Of a DNA stretch of 64,000 bases, positions 10,901 to 46,900 are shown one piece after another. The notes below the pieces were generated by a model. That model saw only the letters and a program-made list of their open reading frames with translations. It did no database searches and was not told where the DNA came from. Numbering within the stretch: the stretch's first letter is position 1; each line of letters starts with the position of its first letter. Both the position numbers and the translations under genes were made by a program. Origin of the DNA: Acanthochromis polyacanthus (taxonomy: Eukaryota; Chordata; Actinopteri; Pomacentridae); NCBI RefSeq assembly GCF_021347895.1, contig NC_067121.1, positions 31,173,974 to 31,237,973 on the forward strand. The letters are read 5' to 3'.

Positions 10901-11886
10901 AGGCTAAAGAATGGTGAAGATCTTTCAGGTCTTTGCCATTCTTGAAAGATCACTGAAAGATCTTCACCATTCTTGAGCCTCTCCGCGACTCTGTGGACGG
11001 TCATCCGGCTGATGTTCAGCTGCTTGGCTCTGTCAGACTTGTTGTGGCCAGCATGAAGGAGAGCAGATATCTCAACTCTTTTGACTTCCATCTTGATACA
11101 ACTTCACCGGAGAAAAAAACTGTGTTAATGACACCTGCCTATAAGGTAGAACTTTCAGTTTGTTTAATGGAATTTTTCACTCCGACATGTAAACGTCTCT
11201 AAAAATCATGAAATCGTGTAACAGAACTTTTGCAAAGCCCGGTACTTATACTTTTAAATACTTGACATGAATATGTAAAGATCTGTTTGATGTGAAAGAG
11301 TCTTTGGTTTGTAAATTAATGTCAACAAATGATATCGACCATGGCCCAAAGCAGTAAGACAAAAACTTTAAAAATATAACAAGGATTAAGTTGCTTTTTG
11401 TCGCTCAGCGTTGTCCCACAGTGGGAAATGGACAACATTAGTCTTTTACAGAACAGATTCATGAAAATGCAGTGCAATAAAGATTACACGTCTGCATTGC
11501 TCCTTAATCTGACTCAAGCAAACAAACTGAGATGTGACTGAACACTTACCGATACACTGCGGTTTAGGAGACCACTGGCCGTTGTCACAGGTGCTTGTTG
11601 CCCACCAGCCCTCCGCTGCTGGTTTATAACCCTCATCACAGGCATAGCGGAGCTCTTCTTCATGAGGATACGTTTCTTTTTTAAGCCCTAAATAACCATG
11701 ATCCAGCTGGGGAGCAGGACACGGTTCTGCCTTTTGTGCTGAAACGGTCAAAACAAATGCAAAATAATGCAATGCTTTGTTTGCAGCAGATAAGAATGAC
11801 TGTAAGTGACAGGATTGAATGCTCTTACCATGTAGCACGGCCGGAAACCAAATCAGAAGCACAAACGCAAGATGTCTCACACACAT
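7965..11886 (-). CDS. Complement factor H-like protein, four CCP domains (gene A)
   Basis: Predicted secreted complement regulator, 278 aa. Exons on the minus strand: 11829-11886 (signal peptide, starts MCVRHLAFVLLIWFP), 11550-11738, 10160-10339, 9853-10044, 9183-9347, 8065-8090 and 7965-7991; together 837 nt in one open frame. CCP1 is about residues 20-82, CCP2 83-142, CCP3 143-206 and CCP4 207-261, each with four Cys. CCP4 lacks the usual Trp and ends on a Cys codon split by the intron. A 26-bp exon then adds a second Cys and a short acidic tail, ending FFYPADFH and TGA. CCP1 shares the GWWATSTC motif with gene B, and the first exons are both 58 bp. The factor H family binds C3b and host surfaces in plasma; binding by this protein is inference. 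Further undetected exons remain possible. Confidence 0.87.
8280..8990. other. C/T-rich segment upstream of the gene A tail
   Basis: A pyrimidine-rich block in the intron between 8090 and 9183. In composition and word content (CTCCCTCTGTCTG, GCAGCTG) it resembles the block at 3880-4500 in gene B. It may be a repeat present in both paralogues, but no ends were found. No exon is seen. Confidence 0.3.
10666..11244. mobile_element. Palindromic double copy of a Tc1/mariner-like transposase 5' end
   Basis: Both ends carry TACCGGGCTTTGCAAAAGTT in inverted orientation, consistent with a TA target site. Each arm encodes, reading inward from its own end, the same helix-turn-helix start: MEVKRVEISALL, then ISRM(T/I)VHRVAERLKNGEDLS. 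The right arm keeps a segment reading HAGHNKSDRAKQ that is deleted from the left arm (about 36 bp). The arms meet near 10945. No catalytic domain is present, so the element could only be moved in trans. It lies in intron 2 of gene A, between the CCP1 and CCP2 exons. Confidence 0.85.
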
Positions 11887-13429
11887 TGTGTCCAGGATTG
11901 AAATAATGTGCGAGAAAGCAGAGCGACGAGCTCCGATCAGAAGCAGTTAATAATTGAAGACAGTTCCAGCAAAAGTTACCAAATGTGGAGTAAACACTGC
12001 TGTCACACTTTAGCTCTGTCAACATGCCACAATGCAGCAAGCACGTCAAACCATGTGAAATGGAGGAGAAATGAACCTGCACTCTTCTCTCTCTCTCTTA
12101 TGTTTGCATTTTGACTTCAGACAAACATTTGAGCTGCACAGACTGGAAGAATACTTTTACCAAGACATCTAAAGTTTAACATTATGTGACAGTTTTAATT
12201 CATAATGAGAGATTTATTAATCTGACTTGCCTTTGAAATGATGTGAAAGTTTCTCAGAATTTTGTGCTAGAGTGTAAAAACTGCAAACCTTTTTTATGAC
12301 AAAACAAAAGCATAACATTCATAATCATTTAGTGTTTATTATTAAGACATTTTCTTTATATTTTGATGTTTATCCAGAACAAACTCCACTAGTTTAGTAA
12401 ATACATGTTAGTCTCAGAGTAAAGGTGTCTAACATCCCCACAAACATTCTTGCGTTCAGTGTTTGGAAAAGCTCCCACAACACCAATTTATTTGTTTAGA
12501 GTCCAGATTTCAAAATGGTTTCCCGGACGGCTGTGCTCACAGGTCAGTGTTAGGAAAATAACAAACACAGCCAGGCCAACGGTCACACTGCAGAAATCCT
12601 GTGTAAAATAAATATATATTTGATAATGAAATAAAACCAGATGAGGAATCAAGACTTCTGCTGCTTCTCGTGTGTTCTATGACATTTTATTCAGCTCAAA
12701 TCAAAATTTGCACCAGCATGAGGGGTTTTCTCTTGCATTTTTAAGCATTTATTCATTTTTTCTTTATTTTATTGACTCAATCCTTTTTTGTTTTTCCAAA
12801 TATGTATCTAATCGATCACTGCCATCTGGTATGATCCATTTTATAGATTTTACTCCACATTTTGATTTTGACTTTCGGTGTATAACATTAAGTTTGGCCC
12901 TAATGGGATTAGCAAGGTAAATATAGTACGTTTTCTTGTATTTTTAAAAGCTCCTCAATGTTATTTTTACAGGAAAATGCGTTTGGGTGCTGTTGTAAAA
13001 CTCAGCTTTTCACCACATTTTCATCTAATCACTACTGTGAACTGCAGACAGACCGTAAATACATGCTTGAAATAATCACAGAAAACGGGAATCTTCAAGG
13101 AATGCTCGGGAAACATCTAAAACACCTAAAACAGTAAAGATAAAAAGAAAAAGGCAAGTAATATATTTACTTTGTGTAAAAAAGAGGCCTGTCTCAGTGC
13201 ACCACTGTAATGTTAACAATCATATTCTAAGTTGCCGAAATCAAGTTAGTACTCTAAAATGTTTTCTTTGATTCACAGTCAGTTTTTGTTGCAGCCATCT
13301 TTGATTTTGTTTCCAAAAATTAAAAAGAGAGAAAAGCTTACAATATTTAGCTTTATTTTGTAAAACAGAACACTGCAGTTAATTTTACAGTGTTTTATTT
13401 TTCAGTGTAGCTTGACTAAAGCGAGAAAC

Positions 13430-13670
13430 TAAATGACAAAAAAATAGAAATACAAGGCAAAAAAAACACAAAACGACAAAAACGATGCTCAAATCAATGA
13501 ATGAGGCGAAACACAAAATGACAAAAATAAGACAACAAACAGTAGTGAGACAAAAAGGAAACGCAAAATGACACAAAAACGTGAAACAAATGACAAAAGT
13601 CAGACAAAAAACAAGACAACAAACAACAAAAACGAGACGAAACATGACAAAAATGAGACACAAAACAATG
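13430..13670. repeat. Low-complexity ACAAAATGAC-type repeat
   Basis: Degenerate tandem units of about 12-16 bp (ACAAAATGACAAAAA, CGAGAC) keep several frames open by composition. The complementary motif (TTTTGTCTCGTTTTTGTC) recurs at about 16590-16710 and 17270-17360, suggesting one older repeat split by later insertions. Confidence 0.5.
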
Positions 13671-13709
13671 CAATGAGTAATGTTGTATTTTACTTGTCAT
13701 GGTCTAGAG

Positions 13710-14579
13710 CAGGGGTCGGCAACCCGCGGCTCCGGAGCCGCATGCGGCTCTTTCAGCCCTCTGTTGTGGCTCCCTGTAACTTTGGAAAATACATTGTTCT
13801 GCCTTTCAGGCGCGTTTCAATGCATTTTAATATAGAGAATTGTATTGTGAAATTACCGCTCTTACTTTGACGTGTCACTCCACCGGATATGCTGTGCCTG
13901 TGACATGAGAGCGCAAAGCTGATGCAGAGAGACAACACGGAGCTTCCGATTCCCACACGTTTCATGCCTTTTTAAAAATTTTAGTCCTGGGTAAGCAACG
14001 CCTGTAGTTTCACATCGTTTTGTACTCAAGAATGGCAAGCCTGTATATTAAAGCTCCACTCCAAGAAAGACACGTCTTTGAGTCAAAAGTACTCATGATA
14101 GGGTAATACACGTTACTCGCAAGAACACGGCTCGATGTCACATCCAGGCAGCAGGTCAGAGAGTCAGAGGAGTGTCGTCTTGGAAAAATAGGGCAGCGAC
14201 TTGCCGGAGAAAAGTTATTAGCTTAAGATAAATAGATAAATAGATTTTACAAGTTAAATAGACATTCGCAAAATATTGATTTCCAGCTAACATTATGCAA
14301 CATATGAGGTCCAGGAGCAAAAATGACATTAACCAAGTAAGATAAATATTAGTGGAAGGATACAATTAAAAAATGAATCTATCTAATTAGAGGCTTTCTA
14401 ATTAAGTAATCACGACTGATTAACAAGGGCATAGAGGTAAAAAAAAAAAAAAAAAAAACGATAGATGCAGCGTTGTCTTCATTTTAAATGCCAAAAGGAT
14501 TTTGCGGCTCCCGGTGGTTTCTTTTCTGTGGGAAACGGGTCGAAATGGCTCTTTGAGTGTTAAAGGTTGCCGACCCCTG
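13710..14579. mobile_element. Non-autonomous hAT element
   Basis: Terminal inverted repeat CAGGGGTCGGCAACC at the left and GGTTGCCGACCCCTG at the right. The flanking 8-bp sites GTCTAGAG (13702-13709) and GTCTAGAA (14580-14587) are 7 of 8 identical, as expected for hAT. Subterminal GCGGCTC motifs occur at both ends. The 870-bp interior shows no transposase, so it is a deletion derivative. Confidence 0.85.
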
Positions 14580-15577
14580 GTCTAGAAGTTATTTTAATTT
14601 GAAAGTTTTACAAATTTACAGTTAATGTCTTCTCTGTAATTTTTACTCTTTACAAAATCGTCCCATGGGCCGGACTGGACCCTCTGGAGGGCCGGTTTTG
14701 GCCCACAGACCTCATGTTTGACCTTGCAATAAGGGATCTTCTTCGAGCACTCGATCTCTGCCAGCAGTAACTACAGAAAGTGATGCAAGGTTGAAGGGCT
14801 GGATGTTGGAAAAGAGGAAGGAGGTCTGTGTGCAATTTGTTCTCCTCTCTGTGTGCAGGAGTCTCAGTCTGCTGAGGTCTGTATTGATTTCTCCTGCCTC
14901 TATCTGCTTTACAAATCTTGTCCTGCTCTCTCTGATTGATGAGGAAGCTCGCTTGCCAATTTCCTCCTGGGTTTCTTCTCGTTTATCCTCTATTCCGTCA
15001 CGCTACATCTTCCCTCGTCCTACATCTTTTTCTCCTCACACACCCGGTACCATCTATCTATTCCAGAGCAGTGAACTGAAACGAGTGAGCCGAATATAAT
15101 TAAAACACTGCGCTGTGCCAGTGTGGGGAACAAAGACCTTGTTAACGCAGTGACTTCCATTTGTCTGATTTACATCTAGAAGAGATAAATCATAATACCT
15201 TGAGATGTGTCTTTCATTTTGTTCCTTTTAATTTGTGCAAATTCGTTCAGACTTCTTTAAATGTGACCCTTCTGGGATTTTTTTTTTTTTTTTCAAATTT
15301 AGCCGGAAGCCTTGGAAGAAGCTACTTAATCACCTGCTGGGTGGACTGAGCACTGCTGATATGGGGCTCATTACTCTTCATTTAGGAAACATCCTCTATA
15401 CAGACTTCATCTGCCAATACAGCGGGAGAATAATTGCTGGGCTTTTAACGCTCAGACAGCAGGACATCCAGGCAGGATTTGCTGTAAAAAGTCTTGCAGC
15501 CAGACTTTGAAAGGAACACCTGACATAAAGTACAGTTTCCTTTAGAGAGGTATGATGTATATGTATATATATGTCAG

Positions 15578-15776
15578 GGTAGAGACTGCGATTTGGTAGA
15601 GTTGGAGTTTCTACCAGTAGAGTTTGCGATTGTAATCTACCAGTAGAGATGGAACTTTAAATCTGACCCCTGACCCTAACCTAAAAAGTCTAACCTTAGC
15701 CCTGACAAATCTCTACTGGTAGGATTGCAGTCTCTACTGGTAGAGACTGCAATCCTACCAAATCGCAGTCTCTACC
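15578..15776. mobile_element. Small inverted-repeat element with an internal perfect hairpin
   Basis: Ends GGTAGAGACTGCGATTTGGTAG and its exact complement, between AT-dinucleotide tracts. Inside, 15717-15736 and 15741-15760 form a perfect 20-bp stem around a CTGG loop, made of the same motif with a one-base variation. Confidence 0.75.
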
Positions 15777-16714
15777 ATGATATATATATATATATACAGA
15801 GAGAGAGAAGCAGATTTGTACCGGTTTTATCCCTCATTTGGCTGCTGCTGCTGAAACTGTGCTAAACACTAAAACACCCCCAAGCTGTGAGTTTGTATTG
15901 TATTAATCTAAAATATTGAATAGAGTAACTACAAGTGGGTAAAGCGTACAGTGTTTCTTATGAGTGGAGGGAGAATTTGTGTGAACTTGGCAGCGGAAAC
16001 AAGCTTCTATCCTTACAGCGGTGCAACAATAGCTGCTGGTACAGTATCAGATTAAAGTGTTTGGAAAGCAGAATAAAGAAGAAACTCTGCCTCAGGACCA
16101 AAGGATGAAAACTGAGAACTGGCATCAGAAACTGTCAACATCTCAGGTTTGGAGCTCTGATTACGTTTTCCTTCTTTGGTTGCGGTTGTCGTGCAACGAC
16201 TAAACTGGGTCAGATTTACGGAATTATTTCCTTATTTAGTCAGATTTGCTTCTGTTGACACTTCATTGAGTTCAATGTGGCATCAAATGTGTTACTATAC
16301 TGATTTTAGCAATGCAAAGTGACGCTCAGGACTGTCTATTTGTATATACTGCTGTCTGAGGAACTACTGAACCCAGTTACTGTTGATTTATTGTTGGAAT
16401 AAATCAACAGTAAAGTACCCTGTAAAACTCATGGTTTAAAAATACATCAGTTTAATTTTTGAATTATTTTTTTATTTACACACACATACATATATAATTA
16501 TTTTAGGTTTTTAGATTTGTGTTTATGTGTGTATTCTTTTTGCTCATTTTTTTTCTATATTTGGGTTTATAGATGTATATATGATTTTTTGTTTTAGTGT
16601 CATTTATTTTTGTCTCATTTTTAGATTAGTGTTTATATACGTGTAAAATAATTTGTCTTATTGTGTTTTGCTTTGTCATTTTGTCTAGAAATTGTCTCGT
16701 TTGTGTCCTTTGTC

Positions 16715-17264
16715 TAGCCTAGCCACGCTAGACAACCCACGGCAACGAATTTAATTCTCTGCCAGGGTGGGTCCAGTTACCCTCCATAAGGCTCGAGGTT
16801 GGATGCTCCTAAAACTGGCCGGACCAATCACCATGAAGTGTAGAGTCAGAAGGCGGGCGTAACTAAGTGACGACAGAGGCGTGACGATTCTGACAGAAAC
16901 AACCGGAAACAACTAGCCTAGCCGTGCTAGACAACCCACGGCAACAAATTTAATTCTCTGCCAGGGTCGACAACAAAAACGACAACAGTCGTTGAGCTCC
17001 ATTAGCACCGACTCTGAATAATCTGTTAACATGTCTGTAATATACTTGAGCTTCACCCATTGACTGTATAAATAAGGTTTCACCGAACTACCGTATCCTC
17101 TGATTTCCGGCGCTGTAGGAGCCTATTCGTTGCACTGATTGGTTGTATACCTACCCAATTGCTGCACAGTGATTTGATAGACAACCTTTTAGCCCGCCTC
17201 CCTCCCTGTCGAGCGTGTCTAGACCCTTGTGCCTTCAGAACATGGGTCTAGCAGGGCTAGGCTA
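16715..17264. mobile_element. 550-bp DNA element with 9-bp target duplication
   Basis: Begins TAGCCTAGCCACGCTAGAC and ends GTCTAGCAGGGCTAGGCTA. It is flanked on both sides by TCCTTTGTC (16706-16714 and 17265-17273). The first 55 bp or so are repeated in direct orientation at about 16914-16970 with few changes. A 9-bp duplication suits Mutator- or Merlin-like transposition, but no transposase is present to settle the superfamily. Confidence 0.75.
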
Positions 17265-17830
17265 TCCTTTGTCTATTTTATTGTCACTTTGTAACTACTT
17301 TTGTCTAATTTTTTGTCTTTGTTTCATTTCTCATTGTCATTCTACTTCTCGTTTTTTTTTGTGGGTTTTGAGTCTGACTTGCCATTTTAATCATTAAGTA
17401 AAATATCATTCAGTTCCAGATACCTGTGACTAAATGTTTTGTGTCTTTCTCAAAGTTGTAATGTGTAAACGATAAACCGAGGCATACATTTTTGAAATTG
17501 ATGTGATTTTCTGAAGAAATTTCAGGTTGTTCATAATGTCTTGTAAAAAGATATTTTCTTAAATGGGAACATTTTGCACTAAAACAAAGATTTGGAGTCA
17601 ACGTCATTTATAGGTTTTTGTGCTGTGATTTTACTGGTTCGGCCCACTGGAGACCAAATGGATCTGAATGTTCGCCCTGAACTAAAATGAATTTGACACC
17701 CTTGCTTTAAATGCGGAGAAAAGCAGCATAAAAACACTAAAGAAAGGAAAGAAAAACCCAGAAAGCATCATGTAAAGTGAGCATTTATCGGCTGTAGCAG
17801 GAACAACACAAGCATTTGTTTCTCAGAGCC

Positions 17831-17836
17831 TTTATT
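17831..17836 (-). other. Candidate polyA signal of cdc73
   Basis: AATAAA on the minus strand, about 780 bp after the cdc73 stop codon at 18616-18618. The sequence between would be the 3' UTR. Confidence 0.45.
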
Positions 17837-18615
17837 GTCTATTTCATGTGATGAATTAAAGCAATACTTTCCATAATTTCTCTCATCTAGCACAACACCA
17901 ACAAAGAAGAAAAAGAAGACTTTAACAGGGTCACTGCATGACCAAGAGATGTGCTGATCCGTCACCAAACTGAACTAGGAACAGAGTCAGAGCGGTGTGG
18001 GTTTTTAAACATATTAACAATTCACTTACCTGCATCTTCCTCTCTGCTCAAAGAGCTTTGGCTCTCACAGGTTTTATCATATATGTACATTCAAACCACA
18101 AACACCCAAAGTAGAAAACGTGTAAAGAAAGTCTCTTCCCTCGAACTCAGCGGCTGCTTTGTTTGTAACCAGAGTTATTTCCATGTTTGCCTCAATATCC
18201 ATTTTCCTCTTTACCACCGTCAAAAATGCAAACCTCCTCTCCCGCTTCCTCACCGTGTTCCTCAATATCTTATTTAAATTGTTTCCACAGCATGTTGCCT
18301 TTTTTATATAAAACATATTTTGGTATTTCTGTTGAACTACATGAAAACATTAGAAAACAATTACAACAGAAAAAAACAAAACACACAAAAATCCCCTAAA
18401 TCTCCTCTCCGATGTCCAGAGCGACACATTGCATTAGGAGTCCTTGAGGAACTGTTGAAGGAGGTGAACCTGGATGACCCGTCCTTCTCCTGGTGAAGTG
18501 GGGATGGTGTTGGAAGATGGGGGGGCAGACGGGATGACAGAGATGCACGGAGCAGAGTTGGAGGGCTGGAGAATGGATTTGTGGGGTTTTCGGTGATGGA
18601 CGCTGTGATCTGGAC

Positions 18616-43625
<25,010 letters not shown>

Positions 43626-43631
43626 TTTATT
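43626..43631 (-). other. Candidate polyA signal of ro60
   Basis: AATAAA on the minus strand about 320 bp after the ro60 stop codon. Confidence 0.4.
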
Positions 43632-43950
43632 GTTAAATGGGTTAGTGTCTCACCAGGAACCATCAAAGCACTAAACAGCCCATATGCAACAACACGTCCT
43701 ATCACTTCCTTTTAAAATTGTGCAAAAAACACATGCACATAACATTTCCAGAGTGTCGTCCAGCCTGCTGGACACTTTGTCAATTGACTTGTAAGCGACA
43801 AAACACAAAAAGAGAAATTGGAAATGTCAGCATGATTTTGGATTAGTGCTGTTTTCGGGCACTCTAAATGATACGTGAGCCACATTGGTCCACTTTGTGC
43901 CTTCTTATTCTGCTCCCACGACATGATTCAGAGACAGTCCCGACACTTAA

Positions 43951-46900
43951 TCAGATCAGATCTTGGGCCAAGTTACGAATGACGCTCAGAGCTCCAAGGT
44001 CGAAGCCGCAGACGCTCAGCAAACCCCTGTCTTCTGTGTCTGCGATGGCGTGTCCGATGGATGTCAGCCCACACATCACCAGCTTGGAATTGGCCCCTGA
44101 TGCCTGTGGAAAATAGACACATGTAACATTTTGCTTGTAAATGGATATTCATTTATCTGCAATCAAGACAAGACTGTAAAAAGCAGGCACATGGCTGTGC
44201 TACAAAGCAAGGTTTTTTGGTTAGTGAGGAACATAAAACCAGAATCACAAAGGTGGCTCTCCTTTAACCAGTCAGGTCACCATGGCAACCTGCTCTAGAG
44301 GAGTTTATGGTCAGAGCTTTGGTTTTAAATTGGCTGAAAAAGACATCATTCTTTCAGTAGCTGTTTTCCTGATAATATTCTCTTCCATATCCTGCATTAT
44401 TGGGCAGCGTGAGACTGAAATGCATGTTTGATTGTCATGTTTAAATGAATAAAAGGTTCAGTTTCAGAGCTCTAATGTGCAACTCTCGTGCTATAAACAG
44501 GCAACTGAATTGAGAAAGCATTGAGGGGTAAAACTTACATGATCAACAGTTTTCTACAAGCATTCCCCTGTTGTCTGATTTGGATAAATAGGGCTTTTGC
44601 CATAAAAGCTTTTTTTTTTTTAAATTCTTCATAGCTCTTCATTACAACAACCCATTCTGCTTGAGTGAAGTGGGTAATGTGATGAATCCATTCTGTGCAG
44701 AAGTGGAGTCAGATGACCCCTTTTGTGGGAGTGTTGTGATAATCACCATCTCTTACTGGTGTTTTAGAATTTGCCACACAAGCTAATGCACAGAAAGCCT
44801 TGCTATATTGAACTTGCGTTGTAGTAAACTCCTCTGATGATGAGTGTTGTAAATATTTGTGTAATCCCAGTTCGTTTTTAGGGCTCAGCAGTAGGACTAG
44901 AAAGCCGTTCATGAGTTCTCACACCGAGTTTAACATCTGTATTGCAAACACAAACAAGAAAAGTTCTCAGAGAGCACAGTACTCCACCAAGGCTGCTCAG
45001 TTGTTGTATCATTTCAGACGGATAAGTCCCGATAAGACCGCAGCGGTGGATTTGTAGTAGTATTGCAGTCATGTGATCGTCAGCAGGGAGCTGATGGAGT
45101 GTTCACTTGTTGTCATAGTAACAGTGACGCTGTGCCGCTATTTCGCAATGATGCAGAAATCTTTAACAAATCTGTGGATCCAGACTATAACCCGCATCAC
45201 TGCCAAAATCTAATGAGGTGGTCCTTGTGTCATTTCTGACCTTTCCTGAAAACTTTATCCAAATCTGTTATTCAGTTTTTCAGTAATGCTGCATAGACAG
45301 ACAGATTCACAGATTAACAGACAAACATATGCCGATCGTTACATGATTCTGCCGTATTACTTGGCGGAATAAAAATTGAGGTGTATCTACCAAACATAAC
45401 AAATATTTATCCAAGTATCAACATGAGCAACAACAGTGAATGACAAAATATGCACTTGTCAAAAGCCATTCTGTTAAATGACATCAAGAGATCCACTTTC
45501 TTTTGTTTTGTAACTTTAATATAAATGTGAAACAGAACCTTATCCTACTTCCCTGATTAAGTCTGCACACATCAGTTTAATTTATTTAACCTGGCACAAT
45601 ATAGTTATATTTTCACAAACAATGTTAACCACAGAGGATTCTATTCAATTAGGCAGACATAAATGCATAAATGTACTTGTCTGTGCTTTTTTAGAGACTC
45701 CAGTGGGCTGGCGGTAAACGTCCACAGCGGGTTGTTGGTCAGAACGATGAATACGTCTACAGACTTCCCGCTCTCTGTGGCCCACGTGATGGGAAGGCTG
45801 CAGTCTGTGCTCCCACTTGGGATCTGGAACGCAAAAGCTCAGAGGTCAAGAGAAACATTTGTTCAGTGAGATCAATGTGAATCACCTATATGTAACAGAC
45901 ACTGTGCAGTTATAAAAGGCTGTAAAATCCTCCAATTCCTACACTGGAAAAATGCCCCTCTCAAAACAAGATAAAAAAAAACTTGTTTCAAAGAACTTTT
46001 ACTCTGAAATAAGTGGGAAAAAAAATCTGCCAATAGAACAAAAGAAAAGTGGCTTGGTAAGATTTCTTGAAATAAGATGTGATATTTATTAGAATATTGA
46101 GATCTTAAAATTAGCTGAGAAAATTTATGTGAAGCTATATTTTACCAGGATTGTCAAGCTTAGGTGTCTTAACCCTTCTGTTGTTCTCATTATGGCACCA
46201 AAAATATTGTTTTTTTGTCTGAAAAAATGCAAAAATTCAGCAAAAAATTCCCAAAATTTATGAAAATTTGCAAAACCTCCAGGAAGAAAATTCCTTAAAA
46301 GTTTCCCTTAAAAGCTTGATTAAAAAAAATCCCCAAATTTCAAGAGAAATAAAATTTAAAAAATTAAAAATATCAAAAAATTGTAAATATTTTTTAAAAA
46401 AATGAATAAAAATCTTCCAAAAAATACTATAAATATCTAAAGTGATTACATATACGGTATATCTGTAAAAGTTCTAATGTTTTCTTTAAGGACATTGGGG
46501 GAAAAATGTTTTTTTCTTAATGTTCTTAAAGAAATTTTTTAACATTTCTTTTTTTCCACCAAAAAATTTGAAAATGTGAAAGTTTTCACTGTGAAAAAAT
46601 TTTTTTTTTTTTACATTTTTAAACTGTAAAACGGATCAATTTGACCCGCAGGACGACAAAAGGGTCAAAACAAGATCATTTCAAGATTGTCTGACTTTAC
46701 AAGATATTTAAGATGCATTGTCTTAAAACAAGTCCCTCCATCTGGCTGAAATGTCACTTGTTCAGTGAATTTATCTTAAATCAAGTGGGATGAGACATTT
46801 GACTAAAAATAAGACAAATAGACTTGATAAGATTTTGAGTTTTTGCAGTGTAAAGTAAACTGTCTAGTATCTGGTATTAATTTCTTCTTCTTTGGTGCCA

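Larger units (their letters stand above)
11887..17830. other. Intergenic region between gene A and the cdc73 3' end
   Basis: No gene was recognised. It must hold the gene A promoter just right of 11886. The rest is largely repeats: CAAAATGAC-rich simple sequence (13430-13670), a hAT element (13710-14579), an inverted-repeat element (15578-15776) and a 550-bp element (16715-17264) set in older GTCTCGTTTTTGTC-rich sequence. Fragments at about 14660-14720 and 17640-17700, GGGCCGG...GGCCCAC and GGCCCACTGG...TTTGACACCC, may be the ends of one older interrupted element. Confidence 0.5.

Noticed and set aside
10745..11202. Apparent genes with a helix-turn-helix motif
   Set aside because: They are the two arms of the palindromic transposase fragment. 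Neither has a catalytic domain.
13385..13870. Overlapping open frames on both strands
   Set aside because: They arise from degenerate CAAAATGAC repeats that lack stops in several frames. The residues are Phe/Cys- or Lys/Asn-rich low complexity.
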